Source of the DNA: UBA7672 sp963784415
GTDB lineage: Bacteria; Pseudomonadota; Alphaproteobacteria; Caulobacterales; Hyphomonadaceae
Length of the DNA: 64,000 nt
Assembly (NCBI GenBank): GCA_963784415.1
Contig: CAWARK010000013.1
Coordinates: 310,001 to 374,000 of the forward strand
Direction: 5' to 3'
Shown: piece after piece, positions 45,855 through 53,879 of the stretch
How the letters are laid out: every line of letters begins with the position of its first letter
How positions within the stretch are numbered: position 1 is the first letter of the stretch
The notes under the pieces: generated by a model
Databases searched by the model: none
Told to the model about the DNA's origin: nothing
Seen by the model: only the letters and a program-made list of their open reading frames with translations
Made by a program: the position numbers and the translations under genes

Positions 45855-46127
45855 CTGGGGCCCATCAGCTGCGCGTGTTATGCTGCCGAAGGACGCCGCT
45901 TTGCACTGGGCCAAGAGAACGGCGTAGTGTCGACGTTCAACGATTCGATGGAGGAAGAGCAGTTGGCCGGCCCTTGCGGCTCAAGCGTGCTAAGGATGGC
46001 GTTCGATCGATACGGTAGGATCGCCTGCGCGTTCAGCGACGGCGCGATTCATGTGTTACCGGAAGTTGACAAGTTAAGTGCTTTTTTGGTCCTGAACGGC
46101 CGCTATCCTGTCGAAAATCACTTGTGA
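45855..46127 (+). pseudogene. WD40-like fragment
   Basis: About 90 codons read as two WD40-like blades, GPISCACYAAEGRRFALGQE and LAGPCGSSVLRMAFDRYGRI then ACAFSDGAIHVL. An open frame continues upstream to about 45723, but it contains a duplicated TTACCTACGGCCG motif and no convincing start. A complete WD40 propeller would need five or more further blades, so this is a remnant or part of an unusual short protein. Confidence 0.35.
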
Positions 46128-46188
46128 TTTCAGGCAGCGTTCTGGGCCGCCGAGACCCGAAATCGGTCGTTTTGGACTTAACTTGTCA
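46067..46188. repeat. 13-bp inverted repeat pair enclosing a promoter-size gap
   Basis: TGACAAGTTAAGT at 46067-46079 and its exact reverse complement ACTTAACTTGTCA at 46176-46188 are 96 bases apart, with the right copy just before the ribosome site of the gene at 46208. No target-site duplication is visible, so paired operators are as likely as a small mobile repeat. Confidence 0.7.
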
Positions 46189-46207
46189 GCACCAGGAGGA
46201 GCCTCTG

Positions 46208-46552
46208 ATGTCAGCCAAGAACCCTTGCGTCCTGGTGGAGGACGACTTGTGGGTCTTCTATCGCTGTACGGTCAAATCAACCCAGCCAAAGAAAAAGGGG
46301 AAGAAGAACAGCCCCAACATTGCGGAAGCCAATTTCTATCCGCCCGGCGCAAAGTCTTGCGAGAGCATCGATGAGATAAGGATGAGTATCGGCGGCGAGG
46401 AAAAGCGACGGTTTGCTGTCCGCGAAATCAAGTTCAATCCCCCGATCGATGGCCGCGCGACGTGGGAGTATGCCTTCACCATCGAAGAGCGGGGCAATCC
46501 GGAAAAATTCACAGCGTGCGACGTGCAATGCCGCTTTAGCTGGAAGAAATAG
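46208..46552 (+). CDS. Small hypothetical protein
   Basis: This 114-residue protein has an excellent AGGAGG site just before its ATG. It reads SAKNPCVLVEDDLWVFYRCT, a Lys-rich stretch KKKGKKNSPNI, and beta-rich repeats such as EIKFNPPIDGRATWEYAFTI. No family recognised. It has a 13-bp inverted repeat upstream, so regulated expression is possible. Confidence 0.6.
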   Translation: MSAKNPCVLVEDDLWVFYRCTVKSTQPKKKGKKNSPNIAEANFYPPGAKSCESIDEIRMSIGGEEKRRFAVREIKFNPPIDGRATWEYAFTIEERGNPEKFTACDVQCRFSWKK

Positions 46553-46583
46553 GCTGGATCGCTTGTACGTGGCGATGCGTTGA

Positions 46584-46686
46584 CCGGCGAAGGCCGACGC
46601 CTGGGTGCAAGAGCCCATGGCCGACGCCGTCGCCGCGTTCCAGCGCCCGCTCGATGGGGGCTCCTCGTGGTTAAGCGATGCGGCTG
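46584..46686 (+). pseudogene. Possible SOS-response-associated peptidase (YedK/SRAP) tail
   Basis: About 33 codons read KADAWVQEPMADAVAAFQRP then LDGGSS, similar to the C-terminal 'DxWMxxPxxEALxLQRPLPDG' segment of SRAP proteins. A stop precedes it and the frame ends soon after. Very short, so tentative. Confidence 0.3.
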
Positions 46687-46796
46687 TTGCGGCATCGCCC
46701 TCACCGATCCGCCTTATCTTCGCCGCCCTTTGGTCCATCGCCAAACGAAGTTGCCGGGGATAGGTTTCACAGCGCTTGCCACGAAGGCCCGGAACA

Positions 46797-48824
46797 ATGC
46801 CTGAATCACTGGTCGAACGTGAAGATTCGGTGGCGGCATGGAACTGGCTCGAAGGGCTCAAACATTTCCCGGAGCTGGAGAGGCTACAGGAAGGCGCCAT
46901 TGAGGCGTTGATCGGCAGCGGGGAGTTGGTCGGAAGGGAACTGTTTCATATCCTGTGGGCGTTCGCGCACCGCATCGACCATGGGGCATATATAGCCATC
47001 CGCCTCGATGTATCGTCGATCCGCGGGTTCCCCACCGGCCCTTCTTCCCGAGCATTCAAACTTGCCGCCGAGATCCTGTCATCGGCAACCATCGTGCTTG
47101 CCGGACGTCACCTGCATAAACTTCTACGCTCAAACCATGAGCTGTTCGATCGGACCGTCATTGAAGCCTGGCTCAACCGCGACGCCGCTCCAACGTATAA
47201 AGTCCAAGCACTGAGAAGTCCGGAATTCTACGCGGCGGTCGAATCTGCCGGCGGTGAAATCTGGCTTCGATGGCTATCGGCGCTGCCTAGCCCAGATCGC
47301 ATTCTCACATCAGTCTTGGGTACGTTCAGCCCTAAGTCTGCCGAGCCGCGCGACCTGCAGGCGGAGCACAGCCGGCTGTCAGATTACTACCAACTTGCCA
47401 CCGATGCTCAAAAGACCTTGGCCTCGACGCGAGCGCTGTTCGTCGGAATGGATCAAGAGGCTATCGACGCTTCGGGCCTCGAGTTCATCTTCGGCTCGGT
47501 AGTCTCGGCCCGGAGCTTCAAAGAGGTCAATGAGCTACTGAGGTCTGGTGTCAAAACCGCCTTTCTGATCTGTCCGCGAGAATTCACTTCCTTCTCGCTG
47601 AACGACGTGAGGCTCGTTTCTACAATCGTCGACGGTCCGATTATCGTTGCCGTGCGAGGGGCCGGCACAGAGCAGCGACTCGCGAATACGGACCCTGGAA
47701 CCTCGATAGTTGAGCTGGTAGAATATGGCTCTGTCGCTACGAAGATTCTGGAATTGTCGAAAGCGCTTGCTGATAGAAATGCAATGCCGAGCTTGGTTGG
47801 CGGCGAGCGAGACGACGCGAGCGATTCCAGTGCGCATACCTTTGTGCCTGTCCCGCTGCCTGCTCAAAGACCGGACGCTCTCCGCTTTGAACCCGGCCCG
47901 CAGGGCGCAATCGAACTTGTGAGGTCGCTACCCAGCGGTGGCTTCGAGCGGATGCGCGCAACGCTAATTGCAAAGACGGATCGGCTGCTTACCGATATCG
48001 CGCCCGATGTATCTGGCTACAATCTACTTGCACGCGTACGTCCTGACCTCTCCTCTTATTTGGCAGCGCTGCAGGACGAGAGCGACGGAGCTGCATTCGA
48101 GATTTGGTCCTATGGGAACACCATTCGACGGCTATTGCAGCAAGACCAGCGGACCGCATCGATGCCGGACGGTTGGGCGGAGTCATTTCCGCCTGCGTTC
48201 GGAGAGCGGCTAGCGGATCTCGTAGAGACACACAACGTCACGATGACCCTGAACGACGACACATCGGGGTTCAACGGCGCCCGCTTGGGGCCTGCGATAC
48301 TACCGATGTCGCCAGTCGCGATCGACGCCGGTCTTGTCGTTTCTGGACTTCTTTCGGCAGCGCCAGCCGTAATGGACCCCGCCGCCGCGCGGGCGCTTGC
48401 CCGCGCCCTAAGCGCAGCTTCAAGCGCGAGCGCCGCCAGCGGCGATCTATATGGCGAAATGGAAATCGCAACTGCCGTGGATAGCCTCGGCAACGCGCTC
48501 ACTGAAGTGATAGAACAGGTCCAGATTCACACATCGCAAATGACGCTTTCGGAACGCATGGTAGTTGCGACCGAGGCCCAAGCATTCGCAGCGCGCGAGG
48601 CAAACGAACTTGTGAGATCCAGTTCAAAATCCCGAGTCTGGGCAGATACTGTCAAGGCAACCCTCGCGGTTGCCGCTGCCGGCAGCGGCGTGGCCGCGGT
48701 CGGTACAGCGCTGGTGGTCACGTTTGCGCAACCGATTATCGCCTTCACGTCTCAATTTCCGGCGCTGGCGCCCCTGCGGGCTGCAGTTGAGGGCCTCTGC
48801 CGATACTTCAACGTCCCCCTTTGA
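46797..48824 (+). CDS. Hypothetical protein with C-terminal hydrophobic segment
   Basis: This 675-residue protein has no family I can name. Residues 1-300 look helical with an alpha/beta patch (VKTAFLICPREFTSFSLNDV, GPIIVAVRGAG). The middle is Ala/Ser-rich, and near 630-660 there is a possible membrane span or hydrophobic helix (TLAVAAAGSGVAAVGTALVV). The ATG at 46797 has only CGGA as a site. It may be a large accessory effector or scaffold; gene context gives no partner. Confidence 0.55.
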   Translation: MPESLVEREDSVAAWNWLEGLKHFPELERLQEGAIEALIGSGELVGRELFHILWAFAHRIDHGAYIAIRLDVSSIRGFPTGPSSRAFKLAAEILSSATIVLAGRHLHKLLRSNHELFDRTVIEAWLNRDAAPTYKVQALRSPEFYAAVESAGGEIWLRWLSALPSPDRILTSVLGTFSPKSAEPRDLQAEHSRLSDYYQLATDAQKTLASTRALFVGMDQEAIDASGLEFIFGSVVSARSFKEVNELLRSGVKTAFLICPREFTSFSLNDVRLVSTIVDGPIIVAVRGAGTEQRLANTDPGTSIVELVEYGSVATKILELSKALADRNAMPSLVGGERDDASDSSAHTFVPVPLPAQRPDALRFEPGPQGAIELVRSLPSGGFERMRATLIAKTDRLLTDIAPDVSGYNLLARVRPDLSSYLAALQDESDGAAFEIWSYGNTIRRLLQQDQRTASMPDGWAESFPPAFGERLADLVETHNVTMTLNDDTSGFNGARLGPAILPMSPVAIDAGLVVSGLLSAAPAVMDPAAARALARALSAASSASAASGDLYGEMEIATAVDSLGNALTEVIEQVQIHTSQMTLSERMVVATEAQAFAAREANELVRSSSKSRVWADTVKATLAVAAAGSGVAAVGTALVVTFAQPIIAFTSQFPALAPLRAAVEGLCRYFNVPL

Positions 48825-48947
48825 GGCCTACCCCGAGCAAGCATCTTCACCGCTCCAGCAGCCGCTCCACGTCTGCCTTGCGGTGCACCGCTCGCCACCC
48901 AGCCGGCAGCTTGTGCTTCCGGCCCAAGATTGAGGAGGCACCCTGAA

Positions 48948-49065
48948 CGCCGGCTTTTGGGCGAGCTCCAGTCCGATCAGCAGGGCAGGAGCGAGCGGCA
49001 ATTTTCGAGCGCGGCAGCCATTGGTAATCCAGACTAGGCCCCGCGAAGTTGGGGCCCGAAACGGA
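48948..49065. repeat. Repeat family R2, copy 1
   Basis: This 118-base copy shares GGGCGAGCTCC, GATCAGCAGGGCAGGAGCG-like, AGCGGCAATT and GCGAAGTTGGGGCCC with copy 3 at 53363-53485, in the same order and spacing. It ends close to the start of the gene at 49103. Confidence 0.75.
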
Positions 49066-49102
49066 CATTTGGCGAAGCCGCACATCGCCGCTAGAAAGCC
49101 GC

Positions 49103-49714
49103 ATGGTAGAATTGCCGGGATGGATCGAGGCTTTGCCCGTCGGCTTCACGCTGGCCGGGGACGATGTGTCGTCGCAGCTGCTGGGACGGTTGCCAGAACT
49201 GATCCAGGAGCGTGCGGCACCCGGTACGAGACCAGGCGATGAGCACTGGATGATACGCTGGCCGCGTCCCCCTCTTTCCGTGCGCGTCTTTGGGGAAGGC
49301 ATTGCCACAGACGGCGCAGCTGCTTTGAATTATCGACCAGCGTTAGCACGGTTGCTTAGTAAGCATTCTCCGTCTGGCGTCGCGGTTTGGGGTATGGGGT
49401 TTGAGAAGCACGGCGTCTTTCTCGGCACGTACGACGATGCCTTTTGCTGGTGGGTAAAAGGTCAGCTTGTTTTTAGCCCCACAGTTGTGCTCGCACGGGA
49501 CGTAGACATCGTTCTGATTGCCGATGAGCAAATGCACTTTTCCGTTGTTGGCTCCACAGCGGCCTTGATGGCCGAATTGGACAAGGCGCTTGGCGATGAA
49601 GGTGCAATACACGCGGCGCTCGGCGATTTCATCGACCAGCTAGGAATTGGTTTTGGCGAGGAGGACCGCGCCTGGGCGAAGAAGTTCCTCCGGCGCGAAA
49701 TAGGTTCGCCATAA
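49103..49714 (+). CDS. Hypothetical protein
   Basis: This 203-residue protein is assigned from the ATG at 49103; upstream codons lie in the repeat R2. It reads VELPGWIEALPVGFTLAGDD and ends in an acidic region (DEGAIHAALGDFIDQLGIGF). Composition is that of a soluble alpha/beta protein. It resembles small cytoplasmic immunity or SMI1/KNR4-type proteins only in size; I do not claim homology. Confidence 0.5.
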   Translation: MVELPGWIEALPVGFTLAGDDVSSQLLGRLPELIQERAAPGTRPGDEHWMIRWPRPPLSVRVFGEGIATDGAAALNYRPALARLLSKHSPSGVAVWGMGFEKHGVFLGTYDDAFCWWVKGQLVFSPTVVLARDVDIVLIADEQMHFSVVGSTAALMAELDKALGDEGAIHAALGDFIDQLGIGFGEEDRAWAKKFLRREIGSP

Positions 49715-49805
49715 TCGATCTCGACGATACGGGGCCTGAACGTTTTGCCCTGAAGGCGCGATAAGACCGCTTGTGGGCGAGATCCGTGCGTTGACCCGGG
49801 GAGGG

Positions 49806-49842
49806 CGGAAATGGCCGGATTGGAGCGCGCCGGCCATTTCCG
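49806..49842. terminator. 13-bp perfect hairpin after the recombinase gene
   Basis: CGGAAATGGCCGG and CCGGCCATTTCCG form 13-bp arms around an 11-base loop. It begins 10 bases beyond the stop of the minus-strand tyrosine recombinase, so it most likely ends that transcript. No T-tract follows. Confidence 0.55.
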
Positions 49843-49851
49843 TTGAGGCCC

Positions 49852-50499
49852 TCAGAGGTCGACCTGCTCGGAAAGAGCCAAGGCGTCATCGACCTCCACG
49901 CCCAGATAACGAATGGTGCTTTCGAGCTTGGTGTGTCCCAGCAGGAGCTGGACGGCGCGAAGGTTGCCGGTCTTCCGGTAGATCATCGCCACCTTGGTTC
50001 GACGTAGCGAATGCGTACCGTAGGTGGCCGGGTTGAGGCCGATCGAACTTACCCAGCCTTGAACCAGCCTTGCGTATTGCCGGGTCGACAATCGCTCTGA
50101 AGACGCCAGGCGGCTGTGGAACAGGAAGTCTGAACCCGACAAGCCGTGCTTCTGGATCAAATCGCCAACCGCCGCCCGGGCCTGGTCGGTGATCTCGAAC
50201 TGCACAGGCCGCCCGGTCTTCTTCTGCACAATGGCGGCCCGGTTCTTGACCGTTCCAGCGACTGCCACGTCCTCTACTCGAAGTCGGACCAGATCACACC
50301 CTCGTAACTTGCTATCGATCCCAAGATTGAAGAGGGCGAGTTCGCGAATATTCCCCGCCATCTGGAGCCGAATGCGGATGGCCATGACCTCCTTCATCTT
50401 GAGGGCAGGTTTCTGGCCGGTGAGTTTCTTTCCAGCCACAACGCGAGGCCTACCGCCGGAGCGAACAGGAGACCTGGGAACAAGTTCGAATGTCATCAT
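49852..50499 (-). CDS. Tyrosine recombinase/integrase
   Basis: This 215-residue protein has the catalytic domain only. The first catalytic Arg is in LGIDSKLRGCDLVRLR, the His-x-x-Arg pair is HSLRRTKVAMIYRK, and the distal His and Tyr are in LLGHTKLESTIRYLGVE. The usual N-terminal arm- and core-binding domains are short or absent. AGAAGG lies before the ATG at 50499. Small catalytic-domain integrases of this type are common in alphaproteobacterial accessory DNA. No tRNA gene or attachment-site pair was found beside it. Confidence 0.85.
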   Translation of the reverse strand: MMTFELVPRSPVRSGGRPRVVAGKKLTGQKPALKMKEVMAIRIRLQMAGNIRELALFNLGIDSKLRGCDLVRLRVEDVAVAGTVKNRAAIVQKKTGRPVQFEITDQARAAVGDLIQKHGLSGSDFLFHSRLASSERLSTRQYARLVQGWVSSIGLNPATYGTHSLRRTKVAMIYRKTGNLRAVQLLLGHTKLESTIRYLGVEVDDALALSEQVDL

Positions 50500-50619
50500 C
50501 GTGAGCCTTCTGCTCACCCGCCCGCACCACGCCGGCGGGGGCAAGATGCTAGGCGGGCTCGGCTTCGCTCCCGAATGACTTCAATTGGTGGCGTAGGCCG
50601 CTCGTAGGCTGGTGACCGT

Positions 50620-50655
50620 ACGGGCGAGTTGGGGCCCGAAATGGACATTGCATCC
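50620..50655. repeat. Repeat family R2, partial copy 2
   Basis: GGGCGAGTTGGGGCCCGAAATGGACATTG matches the 3' part of R2 (compare GCGAAGTTGGGGCCCGAAACGGACA near 49043). The 5' part is absent. Confidence 0.55.
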
Positions 50656-50720
50656 ATGGATGCCACGTTAGCCTTGGGGGGTGTCCACGGGACCGGCAGC
50701 GCTCATACAGCCGATCCGCC

Positions 50721-52394
50721 CTAATTGACGCCCCAGATGTGTGCAGCGCCGCGGCCTACGGTGAGGATGCGGCTTCCATCTGCGGACATTGCCACGTGTT
50801 CGATTGGCCGCGCAGGCCCGGCGCGCCAGAGAGATGAATTCGGGTCATAGGGGTTGAGCCCAAAAAGCAGAGTGCCATCCGTCGCGTCCCACACGCGCGC
50901 ATAGCCCAGCTCCTCGCCGGTTATGATACGCGTCCCATCCCGTGAGTAGGCGATGCTTGAGAGCGCCACGTGCCGCGTCCCGGTGCTGAACTGAAACTTT
51001 TTCTCTCCGGTCGCGATGTCATGGACGGTCACGGTGTCCCAGCCGATACTGGCGATCCGCTTGCCGTCCGGCGAAAAAGCGACGCCTGACCCCAGGCCTC
51101 CGGTCTCCAGAGTCTCGAGCAGGCGGCCGCTGGCTACGTCCCAGACTTCGGTGGCGTAGGCGTCATGGCTGCCGGTGGCCACCTGTGCGCCATCGGGCAG
51201 GAAAGTTGCGAAGTGGATGGCGCTGGCGGTGCTGGTGAGCGTCTGCAGTTGCTGGCCAGTTGCTGCGTTCCAGATACGCGCGATGTTGTCCCTGCCAGTT
51301 GTCAGGATGCGTTTTCCATCGCGCGAATATTCGGCGCTGAATGTGCCGCCGGCATGGCCGGGCAGGGACCGCACGAGGCGTCCGTCCAATGTCCAGACGC
51401 CCACTGTGCCATCGCCGTTTGCGGTCACGATCTGCTTGCCGTCGGGCGAGAAGGACGCGCTGGAGGCGAGCCCGCCGGCCACCGCAAACGAGGCAACCAG
51501 CTTGCCATCGCCTGTGGTCCACACACGAACGACGCCATCATCGCTTGCGGTGATGATCTGGCGACCGTCCGGTGAGAAGGACGCGCTTCGGATAACGCCG
51601 CCGCGTAGGACATGCAGCATGCGCGGATCGCCGGGCTTGAATTCAGGGGGTGGCAGTCCGGAACCCTCGTCGCCATCGCCCTCGTCAGGTGCGTATTCCG
51701 GGTTCTCTTCGAGCCACGCTTCGGCGCGGGCGCGCCGGCCTTCCTCCATGTCTTCGCTCCGCACATACGCGACGCGTGATCCGTCGCACGTGTAGGCCTG
51801 GTCGAAGGTGCACGGGCCAACCCAGCCTTTCGATCCGTTGGCGAGCTGTAGCTGCATCCAGTGTTCGTCAGTCGGGGTGGGCTGCAGCTGCTTCCATTCG
51901 ATCAGCGGAGCGTCGGGCTGTTTGAAGTAGATTCCGATCCCGAAGTAGTCGCGGGCCTGCGCCACGACCTGTACCTCATAATGGTCGTCATCGGGGTCCT
52001 CCCAATCCGCGAACGGGTAGGAGTCCACACCCGACCATGCCGATGGATAGACCTTGTCGCCCACAGCCAGACCCGCGCCGGCCCTGAGCACCAAGCCGCC
52101 ATGCGTGTAGAAATGCAGCCGGACGTTGTTGATCTTGGTCACCTGATTGCCGGGACTGACACGCGCGACAATGGGCGCTGACAGGTCGTGGGTCTCTCGC
52201 ATCACGAGCGGGGTTGGCCCCGTCACCTGCATCGCAACCGGAAAAGCCTCGCAGCCGGCTGTACCGGCGCCCACGCATTCCGGACCGCCGGACATGCTGT
52301 ACGCCCGGTCTGCCAGTTTGACCTGAGCGTTAGCGGCGGTTGTGCACGCGCACAGGATCAGTAGCAGACCGAACCATTGACTGCGCGTGTTCAT
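50721..52394 (-). CDS. Exported WD40-repeat protein with SH3-like N-terminal domain
   Basis: This 557-residue protein has a signal peptide (LLLILCACTTAANAQ). Residues about 35-230 resemble a bacterial SH3-like fold (SPGNQVTKINNVRLHFYTHG, ANGSKGWVGPC). From about 260, WD40 blades repeat: VIRSASFSPDGRQIITASDD, GVVRVWTTGDGK, SFSPDGKQIVTANGDGTVGV and further copies, giving about seven blades and a closed propeller. It should act as an exported binding scaffold. No partner gene is evident, and it stands between two repeat R2 copies. Confidence 0.85.
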   Translation of the reverse strand: MNTRSQWFGLLLILCACTTAANAQVKLADRAYSMSGGPECVGAGTAGCEAFPVAMQVTGPTPLVMRETHDLSAPIVARVSPGNQVTKINNVRLHFYTHGGLVLRAGAGLAVGDKVYPSAWSGVDSYPFADWEDPDDDHYEVQVVAQARDYFGIGIYFKQPDAPLIEWKQLQPTPTDEHWMQLQLANGSKGWVGPCTFDQAYTCDGSRVAYVRSEDMEEGRRARAEAWLEENPEYAPDEGDGDEGSGLPPPEFKPGDPRMLHVLRGGVIRSASFSPDGRQIITASDDGVVRVWTTGDGKLVASFAVAGGLASSASFSPDGKQIVTANGDGTVGVWTLDGRLVRSLPGHAGGTFSAEYSRDGKRILTTGRDNIARIWNAATGQQLQTLTSTASAIHFATFLPDGAQVATGSHDAYATEVWDVASGRLLETLETGGLGSGVAFSPDGKRIASIGWDTVTVHDIATGEKKFQFSTGTRHVALSSIAYSRDGTRIITGEELGYARVWDATDGTLLFGLNPYDPNSSLWRAGPARPIEHVAMSADGSRILTVGRGAAHIWGVN

Positions 52395-52630
52395 CCAAAC
52401 CCCTGAGGCAATGCTGCACAGCAGCGTCGCTGGGCTTTCATCCGCCCCGCACCTGAAAGCTTGCCTGAGTGTGCAACCAGCCGCAACGACGACAGTTGGG
52501 CGATGACCCGCCGTAACGCGTCACGTCCTCCGAATGACTTATCTAGACCGATTCCGCCGGATCGCCTCAATTTGCGCTTGGCCAACTCGGGCACCAAATG
52601 AGGCATCGGTGAATACGCTGCCGGCTGTCG

Positions 52631-53284
52631 CTACCGACCCGAAGATGCCAACAAATCGTAGTCCTCGGGATCGTATCCCCTGTAGAAATTTGTTGAGGCC
52701 AGCGCTCCCCCAAAGAAGCGCGCGGTTTCCTCCGACGCAATCCCATGGATCATCCGACCATGGGGGGCATCTAGCGGATCGATGCGATAGTTGCCGTCAG
52801 CGTCGAACGTGAGGACTCGTTCTCCATCCACCAGCATGCGGCCTCCGGCCAGGCCACCTTTGGAGCACAATATTCCGCCGTCCATGCCCTCGTCGTCTCC
52901 GAAGACAGCCAGCAATTCGGTTCGCAAATCCGCGCTCAGTTTTAGCGCGTTCATCAGGACCCGCCCATTTAGGCATTGCCAGTCATCGCTTTCGGCAGCG
53001 ATCGCAGCGCGAAGTTTATTGATTTGATTAGTGGCAAGGACAGTGTGGCGCCCCCAGTGCCACCACCAGTTCAGGCGGAGCGGTTGATAGAAGGAGATCT
53101 GGTTAGACGGCGCGTCCGACTTTCCAATCGCTCGTTCGTTCGCGGGGTGGTGTGGGCCTTCAATGTACCATTCTTGTCCGCGTACCTTGCCGAATATCCG
53201 GAACGACCTGATCCAACTGAGACGTTTGAGTTTATCGACGTCTGGTCGCGACTTGAATGCGATACATTCGAGATTGTAGCCCAT
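52631..53284 (-). CDS. Hypothetical protein
   Basis: This 217-residue protein starts MGYNLECIAFKSRPDVDKLK. It contains a Trp-rich stretch (RLNWWWHWGRHTVLATNQIN) and a Gly-rich segment (DDEGMDGGILCSKGGLAGGR), and ends with an Asp/Tyr-rich tail. No signal, membrane span or known motif is seen. It may be a small immunity-type protein, but no toxin is adjacent. Confidence 0.55.
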   Translation of the reverse strand: MGYNLECIAFKSRPDVDKLKRLSWIRSFRIFGKVRGQEWYIEGPHHPANERAIGKSDAPSNQISFYQPLRLNWWWHWGRHTVLATNQINKLRAAIAAESDDWQCLNGRVLMNALKLSADLRTELLAVFGDDEGMDGGILCSKGGLAGGRMLVDGERVLTFDADGNYRIDPLDAPHGRMIHGIASEETARFFGGALASTNFYRGYDPEDYDLLASSGR

Positions 53285-53362
53285 TGCCCCTCCGACTAGC
53301 CGTCTCCATCGCCTCCGCTACGATGTCACTCGCTGCGGCAGGCCGCTAGTCCTCAAGCGAAT

Positions 53363-53485
53363 GACCGCTTGTGGGCGAGCTCCTGCCTGATCGGCATGGC
53401 AGGAGCGAGCGGCAATTCCCGAGCGACTCTGCCATTGGCAACACCATCGGAAGGGCGCGAAGTTGGGGCCCAGTTCAGACACAAG
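53363..53485. repeat. Repeat family R2, copy 3
   Basis: This copy reads CGCTTGTGGGCGAGCTCC, GGCATGGCAGGAGCGAGCGG, CAATTCCCGAGCG and GCGCGAAGTTGGGGCCC, collinear with copy 1. It stands directly before the gyrB fragment. Confidence 0.75.
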
Positions 53486-53576
53486 ACGAAACGCAGAATA
53501 GGGACCATCGACCAGCCGGCGACTCTCGGTCGTTCGATCGCACTAGCTCGAATGTTCGCGTTGGACCACGGGGCCT

Positions 53577-53819
53577 AAAGCATCCACCTCGGTTTCCAGC
53601 GCGTTTTCCCGGATGAACTCGCGCTTCGGTTCGACGATGTCGCCCATCAATTTGGAGGACATCTCATCTGCCGTGTCGGCGTGTTCGACGCGGACCTGCT
53701 GGAAGATGCGCGCGTTGGGGTCGAAGGTGGTCTCTCTCCCACGGCTGCTCAGGGTTCATTTCGCCCAGGCTTCTGTACCGCTGGATTTTGATGCATTTCT
53801 GGCCGACTTCGCGCCCCCC
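53577..53819 (-). pseudogene. gyrB: gyrB 3'-end fragment with frameshift
   Basis: The minus strand reads KIQRYRSLGEMNPEQPWE, then, after an extra AGAG that shifts the frame, TTFDPNARIFQQVRVEHADT, ADEMSSKLMGDIVEPKREFI and RENALETEVDA. This is the conserved C terminus of DNA gyrase subunit B (RYKGLGEMNxEQLWETTxDP to MGDxVEPRREFIxxNA). Only about 80 of 800 codons are present and the original stop is missing. It must be a partial copy, since the cell needs an intact gyrB elsewhere. Confidence 0.85.
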
Positions 53820-53879
53820 ACCCGGTGCTTGCGGTGTGCAACTCGGTAAGCTTAAGTCGTGGCCGCATCCGGGGACGAC

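Noticed and set aside
49806..49842. Integron attC-like site beside the recombinase
   Set aside because: The stem is perfectly symmetric with no attC R/L boxes and the recombinase is not an IntI type; a terminator is simpler.
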